DNA of 64,000 nt from Hydnum rufescens UP504 (taxonomy: Eukaryota; Basidiomycota; Agaricomycetes; Cantharellales; Hydnaceae), in the NCBI GenBank assembly GCA_014904985.1, contig MU129090.1:27743-91742 (forward strand). Reading direction: 5' to 3'. A program made the position numbers and the translations under genes. The notes under the pieces were generated by a model. The model was not told where the DNA came from. It worked only from the letters and a program-made list of their open reading frames with translations, and did not search any database. Numbering within the stretch: position 1 is the stretch's first letter; every line of letters begins with the position of its first letter. Of this stretch, positions 34,817 through 46,009 are shown one piece after another.

Positions 34817-36620
34817 CACAAAGTGCTTATATTTATGGGACATCTGGAATCGCGTTCTGACATCATTTAGCCTAAGGCGCGCAATACTGATGTGATAGAT
34901 TCTTCTTCAGTGTATGAGACCATCTCTGTCAATTTTCTACTGCAATGTAGACAGGGTGCAATTTGGTTCTGACCTCTGGTGTTGCAATCACCGTCCCGAT
35001 ATAGCATGTGCTTGATATCTAGCTTTCAACTCATTGCTGTGCTCGAATCCTGCAAGTTCGGCTCCATTATGAGCAGGGTGTCCACAAGAAGGATCCTCTA
35101 GCCCCAAACAATATACCGTCATATCGATTCAATAGGACTGGAGAGAGGCTCACTATCATGAGTGATCAACGAGTACTGAGCACTTACTCAAGTCGCTCAG
35201 GTGGGGGAGACTTGCTCGTCAGCAACCCCTCCATAGGATCATTACAGTGATTATCGGAGCATGCCATGATCTCCAGATTAATATCCCCCTGGTAATATAA
35301 TTCGGGCCGGACATGCGCGCCCCGTTCGGTGTTTCCAAATGTCGTCTAAGGCTGCTTCAGTTCCTGGCGCTTACCGAGGGAGAGCTCGGAGGTTGGCTTG
35401 CGAACACTGCATTATTTTAGTGCCTTTTCTTTACGGGGCGGAACCAAAGGCGATAAAAAACCACAAGCCTCGATGCCCTAGGCCTAATGTCCTTGGGCGC
35501 CGGACCTTGACACGTTATAGCAATGACACTGTTGGGTCTCGCGATTTCTTAGCAAGCACGGCTGTAGAATAATAACATTCATGTCATTCTGAGGAGTCAA
35601 TGCGAGAGCCTCACTAAGCACGAGATGAAATATATATCCCCATCAAGAACTCACGAAGCCAAACCTGGCAGTTTTCTGAGGTACCCCACAACGTCCCACA
35701 TCAACTCTGAATCACAGTGGCTTTTAAACATGTTACTCACGCGGCTTTAAATTGTGAGAAGAGGATCCTCGATACAGTACGGAAACCTAAAATGCGCTTT
35801 GACACTCAATTGGCTTAACTCAAGCATAACTTGTACTACCTGTAGTAACCGCTGGTACAGGTGGTAGTGCGCAGGCTCCACGTGATCAAACCTTGGATAG
35901 GGGTTATCTCCTGGAGACCAACCACAATGATAGTGGGGGAAATATGGACTTTCCCGGCGCCCAGTGCTGATGACGCGGATCGCGTATTTCGATATGAACG
36001 AGGGGCTCAACTCCAAAAATCTTCCTGAACATGCCTTTGTCCCGAAGATACAAGGGAACAAAGCAAAGGTGGGTCCCTATAGAGTGAGGGAGCCAGCGCT
36101 AGTGAATTAGAGCTGAGATCGTCAACAATATGGAACCCAGAAATATCCAACCGAGGAACCCGCTTTTGATCGAGGCGGTGGAATTGGAAGATTTTTGGTT
36201 CCTACTGAGTACCGTATCGCGGAAAGTGCCATCCGCCGAGTTCACAGGGTAATGCCGGTATCGGTCTTGAGGCCGCCCATCCCTCCGCCCCCTTCTGGGG
36301 CTGTGAACAACGAGGCCGGGGGAACGTAAGCGTAAATCGGGTTGGTGGGTCAAATATGACTTTGAGATAGGTGCCTCAATATTGATGTTATGACACCCGC
36401 ATACTAGGACTCACTGCGAGGGCTTACAACGACCATCAATTTTGGAAATTGGGATGCTATACCCATTTGAATAAGCTCCTTATTGTAGCATTCAAATCTC
36501 TATCACCTTACTCAGGCATTCTCGTGCTTTCGTCGAGATGCTGGGTGCCCTTGGTGTAGAATATAAAACGGACTAACGCGTCATTCCTGTTCGACATTCC
36601 TACCATCCTTGCCAAACGCA
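34817..36620. other. Intergenic region between proline dehydrogenase and regulator copy 2
   Basis: No supported gene. 35339-35572 (+) codes for a 77-residue stretch with Cys/His spacing recalling a C2HC finger (ACEHC ... KNHKPRC), possibly a decayed finger. 35747-36353 (-) has two open stretches, one ending in a membrane-like segment (GFLGWIFLGSILLTISAL), with no family I know. Confidence 0.3.
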
Positions 36621-36622
36621 TA

Positions 36623-38863
36623 ATGATTGAAGGTGCTCTCTCCCCTGGGTCGGTCAGTCATCACTAAGTATGTTTCGTTCTCTACTGTTAAACTGAGGCT
36701 TCCTTTTAATAGGCATGTCTCCCCTGTCGAGCTAGAAAAACGGTTCGTGAGGCCACCTTTGCTCTCGTATTATCCCCATTTTTTGCTTACTTGGTCGTGC
36801 CAGAAATGTGATGGCAAGCAACCTGTATGCGGAAGATGCAAACGACTGGCGAAGTCGTGCTTCTTTGAACGCGATCCCCCAAGACCCCTCACACAACGAT
36901 TACAGGACAGAATCCTCACGTTGGAGGAGGAGATTGCAGCCATTCAACATCAAGCCGAGCCAATCACATTCCCGGATACCTTTCTTAGGCACCAACTGTT
37001 TTCCAGGCGTATCCCACACTCAAACGCGCCGTCTCTATTGCCTATCTTTCCTCTTTCTTCCTTGAAGAGTGGTCCTTCCGGCATTAGATTCCCGGACCAC
37101 GCTGAATCACATCCTCTAGAAGCATATGGATCCGTGATTCCGCGTTCAGTGGTCGAAAAGCTTCTGCGTGAATGGGATCCCGCCCAGGAGATGCCACCAA
37201 TTCTAAGCGACTACCTGTGCGTTAATGAAGCTCAAGGTGGAGCTCGTTCCCGATTCTTACTCCTCTCTTCCAGTGTGCGCTTGTTCCTACCACACAGGAT
37301 ACAATTTTATTTCCGCGTGGATGTTTCGTCTCTTCTTAAGGATATCCACCGACCACAATCTGATTCGCGGTGCATACATCCTGCTCTCCTGAACGCGATG
37401 TACCTTGTGGCTTGCTCTATCGCTGGTGGTGACATGTCATCCTACGAAGCAGTATTTCTCCCTCGCGTCCGCAAACACATGCAGCAATGTCTTGCCTTTG
37501 CTGACCGCCTCCTGCACTTCATGTGGGCGTCCATACTTCTGGGATTGTTCTATACTCGTGCTGGGCGCACACTTGAAGCCTATAGCACAATTTCAGCCAC
37601 CGTGCGATTCGCCATTGGCTGTGGGGTCGATAGCAAAGGAGAGCGGGAGCATGTCTCTGCGATCCTTCCTCCTGTGATGGACAAGATGGACTCTCGGGAA
37701 CGAGCAAGCATCTGGGGCGCAATTTACCTTTTGGATCGTACTCTCTGCTGTATCGCAAACCTCCCGAGCTCATTGCCACCTGCAGTATGCCGTTTACCAT
37801 GTCAGCGCTCTATGAAACGAGCACTCATTATAAGTACAGGCTGTAGAACATGTGCACCGTCTCGCTTTTGGTCAAGAATGGATAGTAAGTCTTGAACTGT
37901 CACTGCCACCGATTTCGTCTTGTCATGGTCATGCGCTATACCTCGCACTCTAGAGCTCTTCTGGAGAATATGATGATTGTGGCTTGTATCATCGAACGGA
38001 TGTGCCGAATCAAGATCTTGGAACGTTTGATGTGACTGCTAACACCGAGATTTGCCTTCGAGTCAAGATTTTCTGTCTCCTCGAGAGTATCCAGAACCTG
38101 GGTGCCTCCGAAGGTCCGTCTTTCATCGCTGCTTCATCATCTATCTCATCAAATTCATAACGCATAGTATCGACCCCCCTATTTTGGAGCACATGCAACG
38201 CCCTTGCTGCAGCTATTTCCGTTTATCAACGAACCCTACCCCCCGTGGACGGCGATACCAGCCTTGCGCCTGCGGAGTACAGAAAACCGCTCAGGGTCAA
38301 TCCCCACAACTTTACTCCGAGGATACTGCGGTGTGCGGCTACCATCGCGCTACAGCGCCTGTTAGAAGGTCAAGGATGTCCCCAGACATTCGACATGGCC
38401 GTGGACGCCGCGCACGAAATGGCAGAATTGACCAAGGTGATCCACGGCACCGCTGCCGATGGATCAATTTCACTTGTTTACGCTGACATTTCTTTAATGG
38501 TCCGTATCTTCTTCTTTCTGTTTCCTAGAGCCGAAAGCTGTGGTTGATTGTTGAGCCTATGTAATTTCTGATCAAACTAGGCACACCTGTATACTGCGTG
38601 CGATGTCCTCATTCGTGAGATCACGCGACTGCATAGACTGGGCGTGCAAGAACACGAGACTCGTCTATACATGGCTAACCATAGCTTGCTGAGGGTTATG
38701 GACACGCTCCTTGAACTCTCGAAAGTGTTTCCTGGTTGGGGTACGCCTCTTTGCCATCATTTGTAATTGAAACTCATCATTACTGATGAATAATTTTCTA
38801 CTACTAGTTTCCGGTGCCAATACCCTTCGCGATTGTCTTCTGCAAAGTCATATTTCTGGCTGA
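36623..38863 (+). CDS. Zn2Cys6 fungal transcription factor (copy 2)
   Basis: Paralogue of the 29.6 kb gene. ATG 36623 opens MIEGALSPGS; a GT-AG intron joins ACLPCRARKT, and another joins KCDGKQPVCGRCKRLAKSC, giving the complete six-cysteine cluster. A coiled coil (LQDRILTLEEEIAAIQ) is followed by the regulator domain SVRLFLPHRIQFYFRVDVSS, HPALLNAMYLVACSIAGG, HFMWASILLGLFYTRAGRT and ATVRFAIGCGVD. Later exons carry LIREITRLHRLGVQEHETRL and LLELSKVFPGW; the last exon ends QSHISG at TGA 38861-38863. The two copies share the splice position inside the zinc cluster and the order of motifs throughout, so they come from a local duplication. Target unknown; proline catabolism is inferred from position only. 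Confidence 0.85.
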
Positions 38864-40873
38864 AAATTCCAGAGTCTAGATGTGCCGATATAACTAGATA
38901 GCACTACTCCGGCCGCATAGCACCCTTGCATACCCCTGTTTATTCTCTCTCGAATTTTGTCATATTGGACTATTCTCAAGCCGGACTCTTCTAATACTGC
39001 ACATGGACTCGGATGATTATGCTTACTGTATCACTCTTAATTGTATGTAGGCTATTTAGGTTTCACCAAAGGCCCCCTCCGTCTTCAATAACAGAGATAC
39101 GAGCGCCTCTGCTAATAGAATAGGCGGGCTATTCAATTCTTGTGGATGCGCCCAAATTGAGCTTGGACTTCACTCCAAGGTTTCTTCCAGCCGTCCATGA
39201 ACAATTAAAGGGGGGAGATGGGCTGAAACGACCACGGGCAGACTCGATGAAATGATGGGGGGATATTTTCATCGAACTTTCCTCATTTTAATCCCCCTGA
39301 GGGTCAGGTAGACACTACCTGTATTTGACTTGGACCGCCTTGTGGTCAAGGTGCGACGAGACCGTAAATACAAGTTAAACAGCGAGCACCATCACGTCGT
39401 AGCATGTTGAGACGGAGATACACCTGATTACATAGCGTATATACTTAGTGTCTCTCTCCTACATGTGCGTACAGCTCGCCGAGCACCGTTGCTCATTATA
39501 GCAACCAGATAAATGCAAGATATCCCTATGCGTGCACCTATACATCATATTTCCCACACATCCCCCCAGCCACTCGGGGTGTTAGGATGCATGCGGAGAT
39601 CCATTTGCCGTTCGGACATGAATAGTCAAGAGATGAGAACCAGTGCTTAGCCGAAGGGTGCTGAGAGGCCTGCGCACCTGCAATGATCATGATCTTTTGC
39701 GCTCTAGGCAATACTGTACAGTGTCCATTTTTTAATTCTTCAAATGAGTGCCTTAGAACAAGGGTTGACTCCACATGGGATATAAGAACCACATAAAAGC
39801 TTCACCCTTGGCATTATTGTGAACGATGAGACACATTGGATGCTCTGGATGAAGAGAAGCCGACAGTGTTATATACAAAAGAAAAATCACAGATTGTTGT
39901 ACACGAATTTAAGTTGTTTGGGGCCTGGCGCACTCGGAACATATTGTACAATAAACGAGCCAAAGAAAGGGAACAAAACCTAAAGGAAGGTTAAAGTGGG
40001 AGGCCATGCAAATTTGTGGAAAGGGGAAGTAGATGACGATGAAAGCAGACGAAACAATGGACGGTATCGAAGAAGACAAGAGGAAACCATCTGATGGGCG
40101 AGTACCACCCGCTATACCCACCATCATAAATAAGAACAAGATCGAGAAATATAATATGTGAACGGATCGATGATGTACAAGTACGAGTCCTTTTATCCTG
40201 TTGGAATCCATAGTGTGCGGGTGTGTGGGGGTCGGGAGCCAGGGTTGAGAGACCGTAGACATGCGGGGAGAAGACTGCAGCCTTGGATTGAAGGTCGTGG
40301 TGGTGCTGAGGGATGCTTGACAATAACGGTGATGGGAGGCGACAGTAGGGCAGGCACGATGGCGGCAGCGACAAGAATGAATAGTACAAGATGATGGAGA
40401 GGGAAGGTGAAACAAGGAAGCGACAGAAAGAAGGGGGAGAGGAATGCTAAAATGCCATTGAATGAACGTGCGATGCAAATGCAGGGGTTGAAAAAATGAA
40501 GTTGCCCAGAGGGAGAGAATGAATGAGAATGAATCAGACAACCAAGAAGTGATGGTACGATGACACCTATAGTCCATAGGGGGCAGGTCGCAGATAAATA
40601 GATAAAAAGAAGGGATCGATGATGGTGAAACAGGAGCGTACAAAGAGACAGACAAACGGTCGGAGACAAGGGTGGACGATACAAAGGGTCGCTACAACGG
40701 TCGTAAGTTCAGAATAATTATTCGTTTCGATGGCCTCGGCGCGGTGGAGAAAGGATAGGGTGTATGCGGAAGATCGAGCTTGGCTGGAAACGTCATTTCA
40801 GCATAGCCCCCATTGTGTATCGGGGTTGCTGAGCAGATGAACAAGAGTGAGGGGACGAGGAACTGCGTCAATC
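38864..40873. other. Intergenic region between convergent genes
   Basis: Contains the 3' regions of regulator copy 2 (+) and the C2H2 gene (-). Long open stretches on the minus strand at 39.9-40.7 kb are an artefact of biased composition (CT-rich on that strand) and show no motif. No gene called. Confidence 0.45.
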
Positions 40874-42072
40874 TCACAGTTCCATATCCATGGCCATTCC
40901 ATGATATTCCCACTCTTCACTGCCATCCACAGTCTCTTCATCGTCATCCCTCAGGCCTCGTTCCTCCTCCTCCTCCTCCTCGTCAACGGAAGACGAGGGC
41001 GCGAGGGAGTGCTGTCGAGTATGATAACGGACGCTACTCGAATGGGGAACCGAGAGCCCTATGGATAACGGCGGTACGGCAGGACCCATAGGTCTAGACT
41101 CAATAATAGCGTAAGACGGAGAGGGTGAGTGGACAGGGGCAACTGCGGGAGTTTTTGCTTTGGTCTTGGCCTCGGGTGCCGACGTGACCACGTTTGATGG
41201 AGCAGCAAGAACTTGCGATTGGGCAATGGGTCGCGATCGCGAACGAGTTTGCATACCCACAATCTCGTCTGATGGGGACGAGGATGGTTCCTTGGAGGGA
41301 GGCACCGTAATCTTCTCTCCTCCGTCCTCTTCCTCGCCCTCAATATCGATGTCCTCAACAACTTCCACATCATCATCCACATCTCCGGGGGAGTAAGACG
41401 AGAGAAGTGAAGTGGATAAGCCAAGGAGCATGCCTGATGTTGTCGTGTAGGGCAATGGTAACGCGCCACCTGAGACGAAATAGGGCCATAAAGATCTATC
41501 TTCTGGTAGACTAGTCCCACACGAGTAGTCGCCCTCGGTGGCCTCCGAATCATCCTCTGTGGAATTGCTGTGCAGGGTGGAGTCAGAAGAAAGGGACACA
41601 GCTGTGGATGAAGTGGAATATGATGAAGAGCCCGAAGAGGAAATTGGAGAGGCAGACTTTGCACGTTGGTGTCGGGGAATAGGCGGCGATATATGGGAAA
41701 GGATTGCAGCGGCCTAGGAGAGGGTAAGGCCGATGGGAGAGGACATAATGGTCGGTGCACACCTCTAGAAGCTGAACTTGCTGGTGCTTTGAGAGAAGGA
41801 ATTTGGAGGCCTCTCGCCAGTGCGGGCTATGCTCCCATCTGTGCTTTACGAGGCTAGGGTGGGGGATTTAAACTATGCATCACGGATGACTGTGCGGAGA
41901 GCATACCAGCTTGGATGGCGATAGACTTTCGCGCAGCTCTCGCATTTGAAGGTCTGGCCTTCTTCTTGTTCTGGCGGAGAGAGAGGGTGAGAGCACTTGG
42001 GGTGTCGAGAGGAGATGTGCGAGGAAGGAGAGCGACCGCTGCAGCGGCAGTAGCATCGTCTCTTCTCCTGCG
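40874..42072 (-). CDS. C2H2 zinc-finger protein, probable transcription factor
   Basis: Nuclear DNA-binding protein by motif. The finger is assembled across an intron: TFKCESCAKVYRHPS plus CLVKHRWEH gives C-x2-C-x12-H-x3-H, continuing SPHWREASKFLLSKHQQVQL then LEAAAILSHI. Exons: (start)-41907, 41853-41763, 41713-40874, with introns of 53 and 49 nt, all in frame; TGA at 40876-40874. The 279-residue last exon is low-complexity Ser/Pro with two acidic runs (VDDDVEVVEDIDIEGEEED and DEEEEEEERGLRDDDEE), which could be activation or charge-clamp regions. The first exon is not fixed: the finger frame is open back only to a stop in GCTAATCAG near 42080, which looks like an intron acceptor, so a start exon further upstream (42.1-42.3 kb) is likely. 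Confidence 0.75.
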
Positions 42073-42329
42073 GGCCTGATTAGCACTGGAGAGACGGCGG
42101 GAGGAGGTGGGCAGACGAGGCAGGGAGACAGCGATATCGGAGAAATCGTTGAGTGGATTGTGGATGCGATGAGTGGAGTAGGAGACATGGTCACTGACGA
42201 TGAGCAGGAGTAGATGGATTCAAAATTATTTGGGAAACGACAGCCACTGTCACAATTGTCACATCTTAATCCCGCTAACACCGCCCTCCGGCGTTTCCTC
42301 CGTCCGCTATCTCCTAGCCCAGACACATC

Positions 42330-43380
42330 CGGGGACTTGCCGGTTGGTTACCATCAAGAAACACTACAGTACAGCTCAAACAGTTTTGGACCGCCGCGCC
42401 TCCGTAGCAACAGAAAGCGACGACGCTAATTCTCTCCCAAGAAAGACGACGATCGCAGCCGGCATCACCACCCAAAGTCTAAGCAAAGGGGTCATTAGGG
42501 GTCCGCATTCTCCAAAGCAGGCATGCTTACCCCTGGGCAGAACAAGTCAGACTCGATCAAAGCATTCGAAGGCAAGAAGGAGTGTGACTCACATTTGGAA
42601 ATAGATACAACACAATAAACGTCGAGGCAGGATTATGGCCGGAGGAGCACCATCCACAGAAGTAATCTTGCAATCCGTACAACACAGTCTTGGAAAGTGT
42701 CATCACAGCGGCAGTAAATCCGAGCAACGGGGAGATAGGCGATGGCGAAATATGTCGGGTAAACAGGTAGCACCACTAAATACAAGTTGCATAAACGACG
42801 TGACCTGGGCTCGGAGAATTTCGGACTAACGTTTAGGGCCGTTTCCACAATGTTCATGAGTGCTGCAAGCCAAGAATCTCCAGTTGGAGGAGGGACAAGT
42901 ATCCCGTGGCGATGGTACGTACCTTGAGCACTTGGGAAACCATCTTTGGATTCCCATGCACGAAGCCCATAGAGCTATGGAGGCAGGGTCAATCCACGGA
43001 GAACACAATGTACGAGACAAAAGCAAAAGAAAAAACACGAACATGGTCTATGGTGGCATACAGAGCGTAAGGTTTCCATATCCAGTGCAGGTCACCTCCC
43101 ACCATGGACCGTGGCCTAGATGTGGCCATAGCCTCAGCATACGGGCCTCAACAACCTGTTGAGACACCGAAGAAGCCCCTACCTCAACAACAGATAACTA
43201 ACATCCCAGAGGACGAACAAAGAGGAGAGAAAGAACCACAACGAAATCCAGGTGGGTGTTGGAGATAATCGGAGGGGCCGATTGGCTGTAGATGCCATAG
43301 GTGCTCCAAACTATTTTGGCACTGATCCTCGAACTTCGACAGTAGGACGGACGATACAATTGATACGAACTATTGCATAT
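42330..43380. other. Intergenic region
   Basis: Upstream region of the C2H2 gene. Short open stretches only; nothing with a motif. Confidence 0.4.
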
Positions 43381-43390
43381 GGGTCATATA

Positions 43391-44405
43391 TCTCCAGATC
43401 TAGTCTCGTAACCAGACCGGAGCTACTCCAGATTTAGTCTCGTCACCAGACCCTCTTATCAGAGGGTCTGCAGTCTTGACTTTCCGCCCCCTCCGGATGT
43501 AAACCGAGAATTTGGCGCACTAGTTTTGACACATTCGGATCCAATCGGAGATCACGCCTCGCCCGACAACTCGGCGGCAGATCAGGAGGGTGTTATATAC
43601 GTATAAAATAGCCATGAACTATGTCATCTGTGTAGTGTGGTAGGTAATGGTCATAGGACTGAGTGTAGGTTTTGTTGTGCCCCTGGTTCAAACCCCACCG
43701 AAGTTGAAGTTTTCCGCAAGTTCGAATTAAGCGCTCACGCGGTACTCCGGCTTGCACCATGCAAAACTCTTGTGCTATGGTAAGGGGTCATCTACATGGT
43801 ATTCTGTCCTCTCTCCCCCTACCTCCGTAGTCACGCACGCAAGAAGGTGGAAATTTCCTTTTTCGGAATTCTGGAGAATCTTCTCCAAACCTGCTCAAGC
43901 TTGTTAAATAACTTAAAATATATAATTTACGAACTATTTACTTATGTTTCTGCTACCTAAAGATCATATCTAGCAACTTATCCATCCTCAACTTGTGCCG
44001 GCGTTGAGTTATTTCCGGTTTTGCATCCGGATGGTGTTGAGTCGCGTTCAAAATAAATCGCGCCGAATTCTGGGTTCTCGGTTTTACATCCGGAGGGGGC
44101 GGAAAGTACTCAACTGAGGGTCTGGTACAATGGGGAGTTCCGTTGAATTGGGCAACATGCTTCCGAAACTGCCCGTTTTGGCCTGGCATTTTGGCTGGTT
44201 TTGAAATGAAAATTATATTACTGTATTAATTTAGAGTACGGTCTCCATCAATGCATTTCAAGATCAGCCAGTGTTAACGGCTATCCCCGACCAAGACTTT
44301 TTATGATTGGCTGGACCGGAAGCATGTTGCCCAATTCAACGGAACTCCCCATTGTACCAGACCCTCTGATAAGAGGGTCTGGTGACGAGACTACTCCAGA
44401 TCTGC
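43391..44405. mobile_element. Nested inverted-repeat (foldback/MITE-like) element
   Basis: Three sets of inverted repeats overlap. (A) 43436-43471 pairs with 44358-44393 and includes the self-complementary CAGACCCTCTTATCAGAGGG. (B) 43477-43520 pairs with 44061-44107 (CTTTCCGCCCCCTCCGGATG). (C) 44116-44164 pairs with 44318-44366, identical over all 49 bases. The left edge also has an imperfect 36-bp direct repeat (43391-43418 and 43427-43453). No coding capacity. It fits a composite of miniature inverted-repeat transposons, one inserted beside another. Confidence 0.7.
43640..43712 (+). repeat. tRNA-like promoter boxes, possible SINE relic
   Basis: GGTTCAAACCCC at 43689 matches the tRNA internal B-box, and TGGTAGGTAATGG about 50 bases upstream resembles an A-box. 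The T-stem does not pair well and no acceptor stem is visible, so it is not a working tRNA. A tRNA-derived SINE remnant inside the foldback element is possible. Confidence 0.3.
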
Positions 44406-44644
44406 CCTAGGGGCCCAAATCGCGACTTGCCGAGAGTGCCAGGCACAAACAAAAGCATATTATTTCTGAAGTGCGTTAAGGGTATCAGTCTCTTAAACTC
44501 TGTTTCACCATTGCGGAGAAACGCTGGTAGTCCGAATGGAGAGAAGTGGATTGGGATCAGAGAAGTGAAGAAACACGTATCGACCCAATTGCGAAAGGAA
44601 TTAACTCTTACATACTAACTCTTTAATAAAACACGCCCACGTTG

Positions 44645-45993
44645 TCAATGCTTCTTAGCATTCGTAGCCACGACCGGCTGCTGGTGCTGCAACTGCCGTT
44701 GCTGCTGGGCTTCTGCAGCCAGGACTTCCTCCAGACGCTCTTCTAGACCCTTCCCGAGTCCCTCCCGTTCCCATTCCCCACCATCATCCTTCCCCCATCC
44801 CACATTTGTATTCCCTACAGCACCAGGAGGGCTGATACGGCCGCGCGAAGGGCTCGCGTACCCTGAGACGGGAGCGACGTGAGGGGGTGGCTCGATGCTC
44901 GCAGGAGACGTAATGGAAGACAGTGGGGCAGCAGACATGGGTGTGGATACAAGAAGGTCCTAGAATCAATAGTTTCGTACAATATTAACACCCACATCTC
45001 ACAACAAATGAATCTTCTTGGGATTTTGGGGGAAATATACTCACGTGATAGGAGATGAACGAAAGGTGCTTGTTCGCAGTAGTTGGAGAGGATAAGCTCG
45101 ACACGTCGTCACCAGTAGGGTGACCTGATAAGGAGGACTGGGATTTCCGAGGACGGGGGATTGGACCAGAGGAAGCGCTCGGGGTATTCGAATCATGACG
45201 TAGAGAAGCAGAATCCGTTCCGGCGGTCATTAGGAGTCCTTCCACACTGGCCGAGTCCTCTTTTCGCGTGGCCTTTACTGGCGTTGCATCAGGAGAGATA
45301 GATGAACTAGCTCCGGCCGCTAATGCTCCTGGTGGTGTGGTAGCGAGTCGATCGAGGATAAAGGGACGCAAGACCGGGCTTGAACCTGTGACCGACGGAG
45401 GACTAGGGCTTCGGCTCATGCTCCGAGGGGTGGTCATGCCGGACAGCATCATCCCAGCTGGGGCCGTAGTAGACGCAGGCGAAATCACGCTGATCTCCTC
45501 ATCAAAGATGCTAGAACGTTTGGCACTGGTGGGAATTTCTACGTTGGAATTGACGGACGGCGAAAGCGTAAGGGCGGAGACCGCAGAAGCGAGCACAGAG
45601 GGAACAGAGGAGTCAACTGGCTCGTGTGTCTGGGCTCGCGAAATGTGATGTGCATCGAACTTCTGTGGGGATGTTTGGAAGGAGATGGGTTCAATATCAC
45701 GCTCGAATATTGCAGATGACGACGAATGCCTGTTATAAGCATTCGATTCGGATGAATGGGAGACCTGGTTAATATGCGGATGCCACATACACTGATGTAG
45801 GGGAAGATGGGATTGAGGAGGGGCGAGAGCGGGCCCCCGAAGTAACTGGTATTAGGGGCTGAGGGCTCGAACGCCTGGGCGTCAAATGTGTGGCAGATGG
45901 TTGTGGTGCAGGACCTTTGGACGATGGAACAGAGAGTGTGATAGTGGGCTGGGAGGTTATGCGTCGAAGTTCGGGGACTATTGGTACAGTCAT
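44645..45993 (-). CDS. Conserved Ser/Pro-rich protein of unknown function, 400 residues
   Basis: Three exons, 45993-45791, 45729-45045 and 44959-44645, total 1,203 nt, in frame throughout, joined by GT-AG introns of 61 and 85 nt. It opens MTVPIVPELRRITSQPTITL and is low-complexity Ser/Thr/Pro-rich for about 290 residues. A better-ordered end follows: HLSFISYHDLLVSTP and, near the C-terminus, GGEWEREGLGKGLEERLEEV, then a short Gln-rich tail (AEAQQQRQLQHQQ). The C-terminal block recalls a conserved but unnamed agaricomycete protein (from memory). No catalytic motif, signal peptide or membrane segment. Probably regulatory or scaffold-like, but nothing shows a function. Confidence 0.75.
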
Positions 45994-46009
45994 CGTCGTT
46001 GGTGCTATG

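Noticed and set aside
39909..40684. Long minus-strand open stretches (up to 248 codons)
   Set aside because: CT-biased low-complexity DNA between convergent genes, overlapping frames, no motif or splice structure.
41059..41760. 233-codon minus-strand open stretch
   Set aside because: Shadow of the C2H2 gene in another frame; the real frame is fixed by the finger and two in-frame introns.
43640..43712. A functional tRNA gene
   Set aside because: The T-stem does not pair and no acceptor stem is present; only promoter-like boxes remain.
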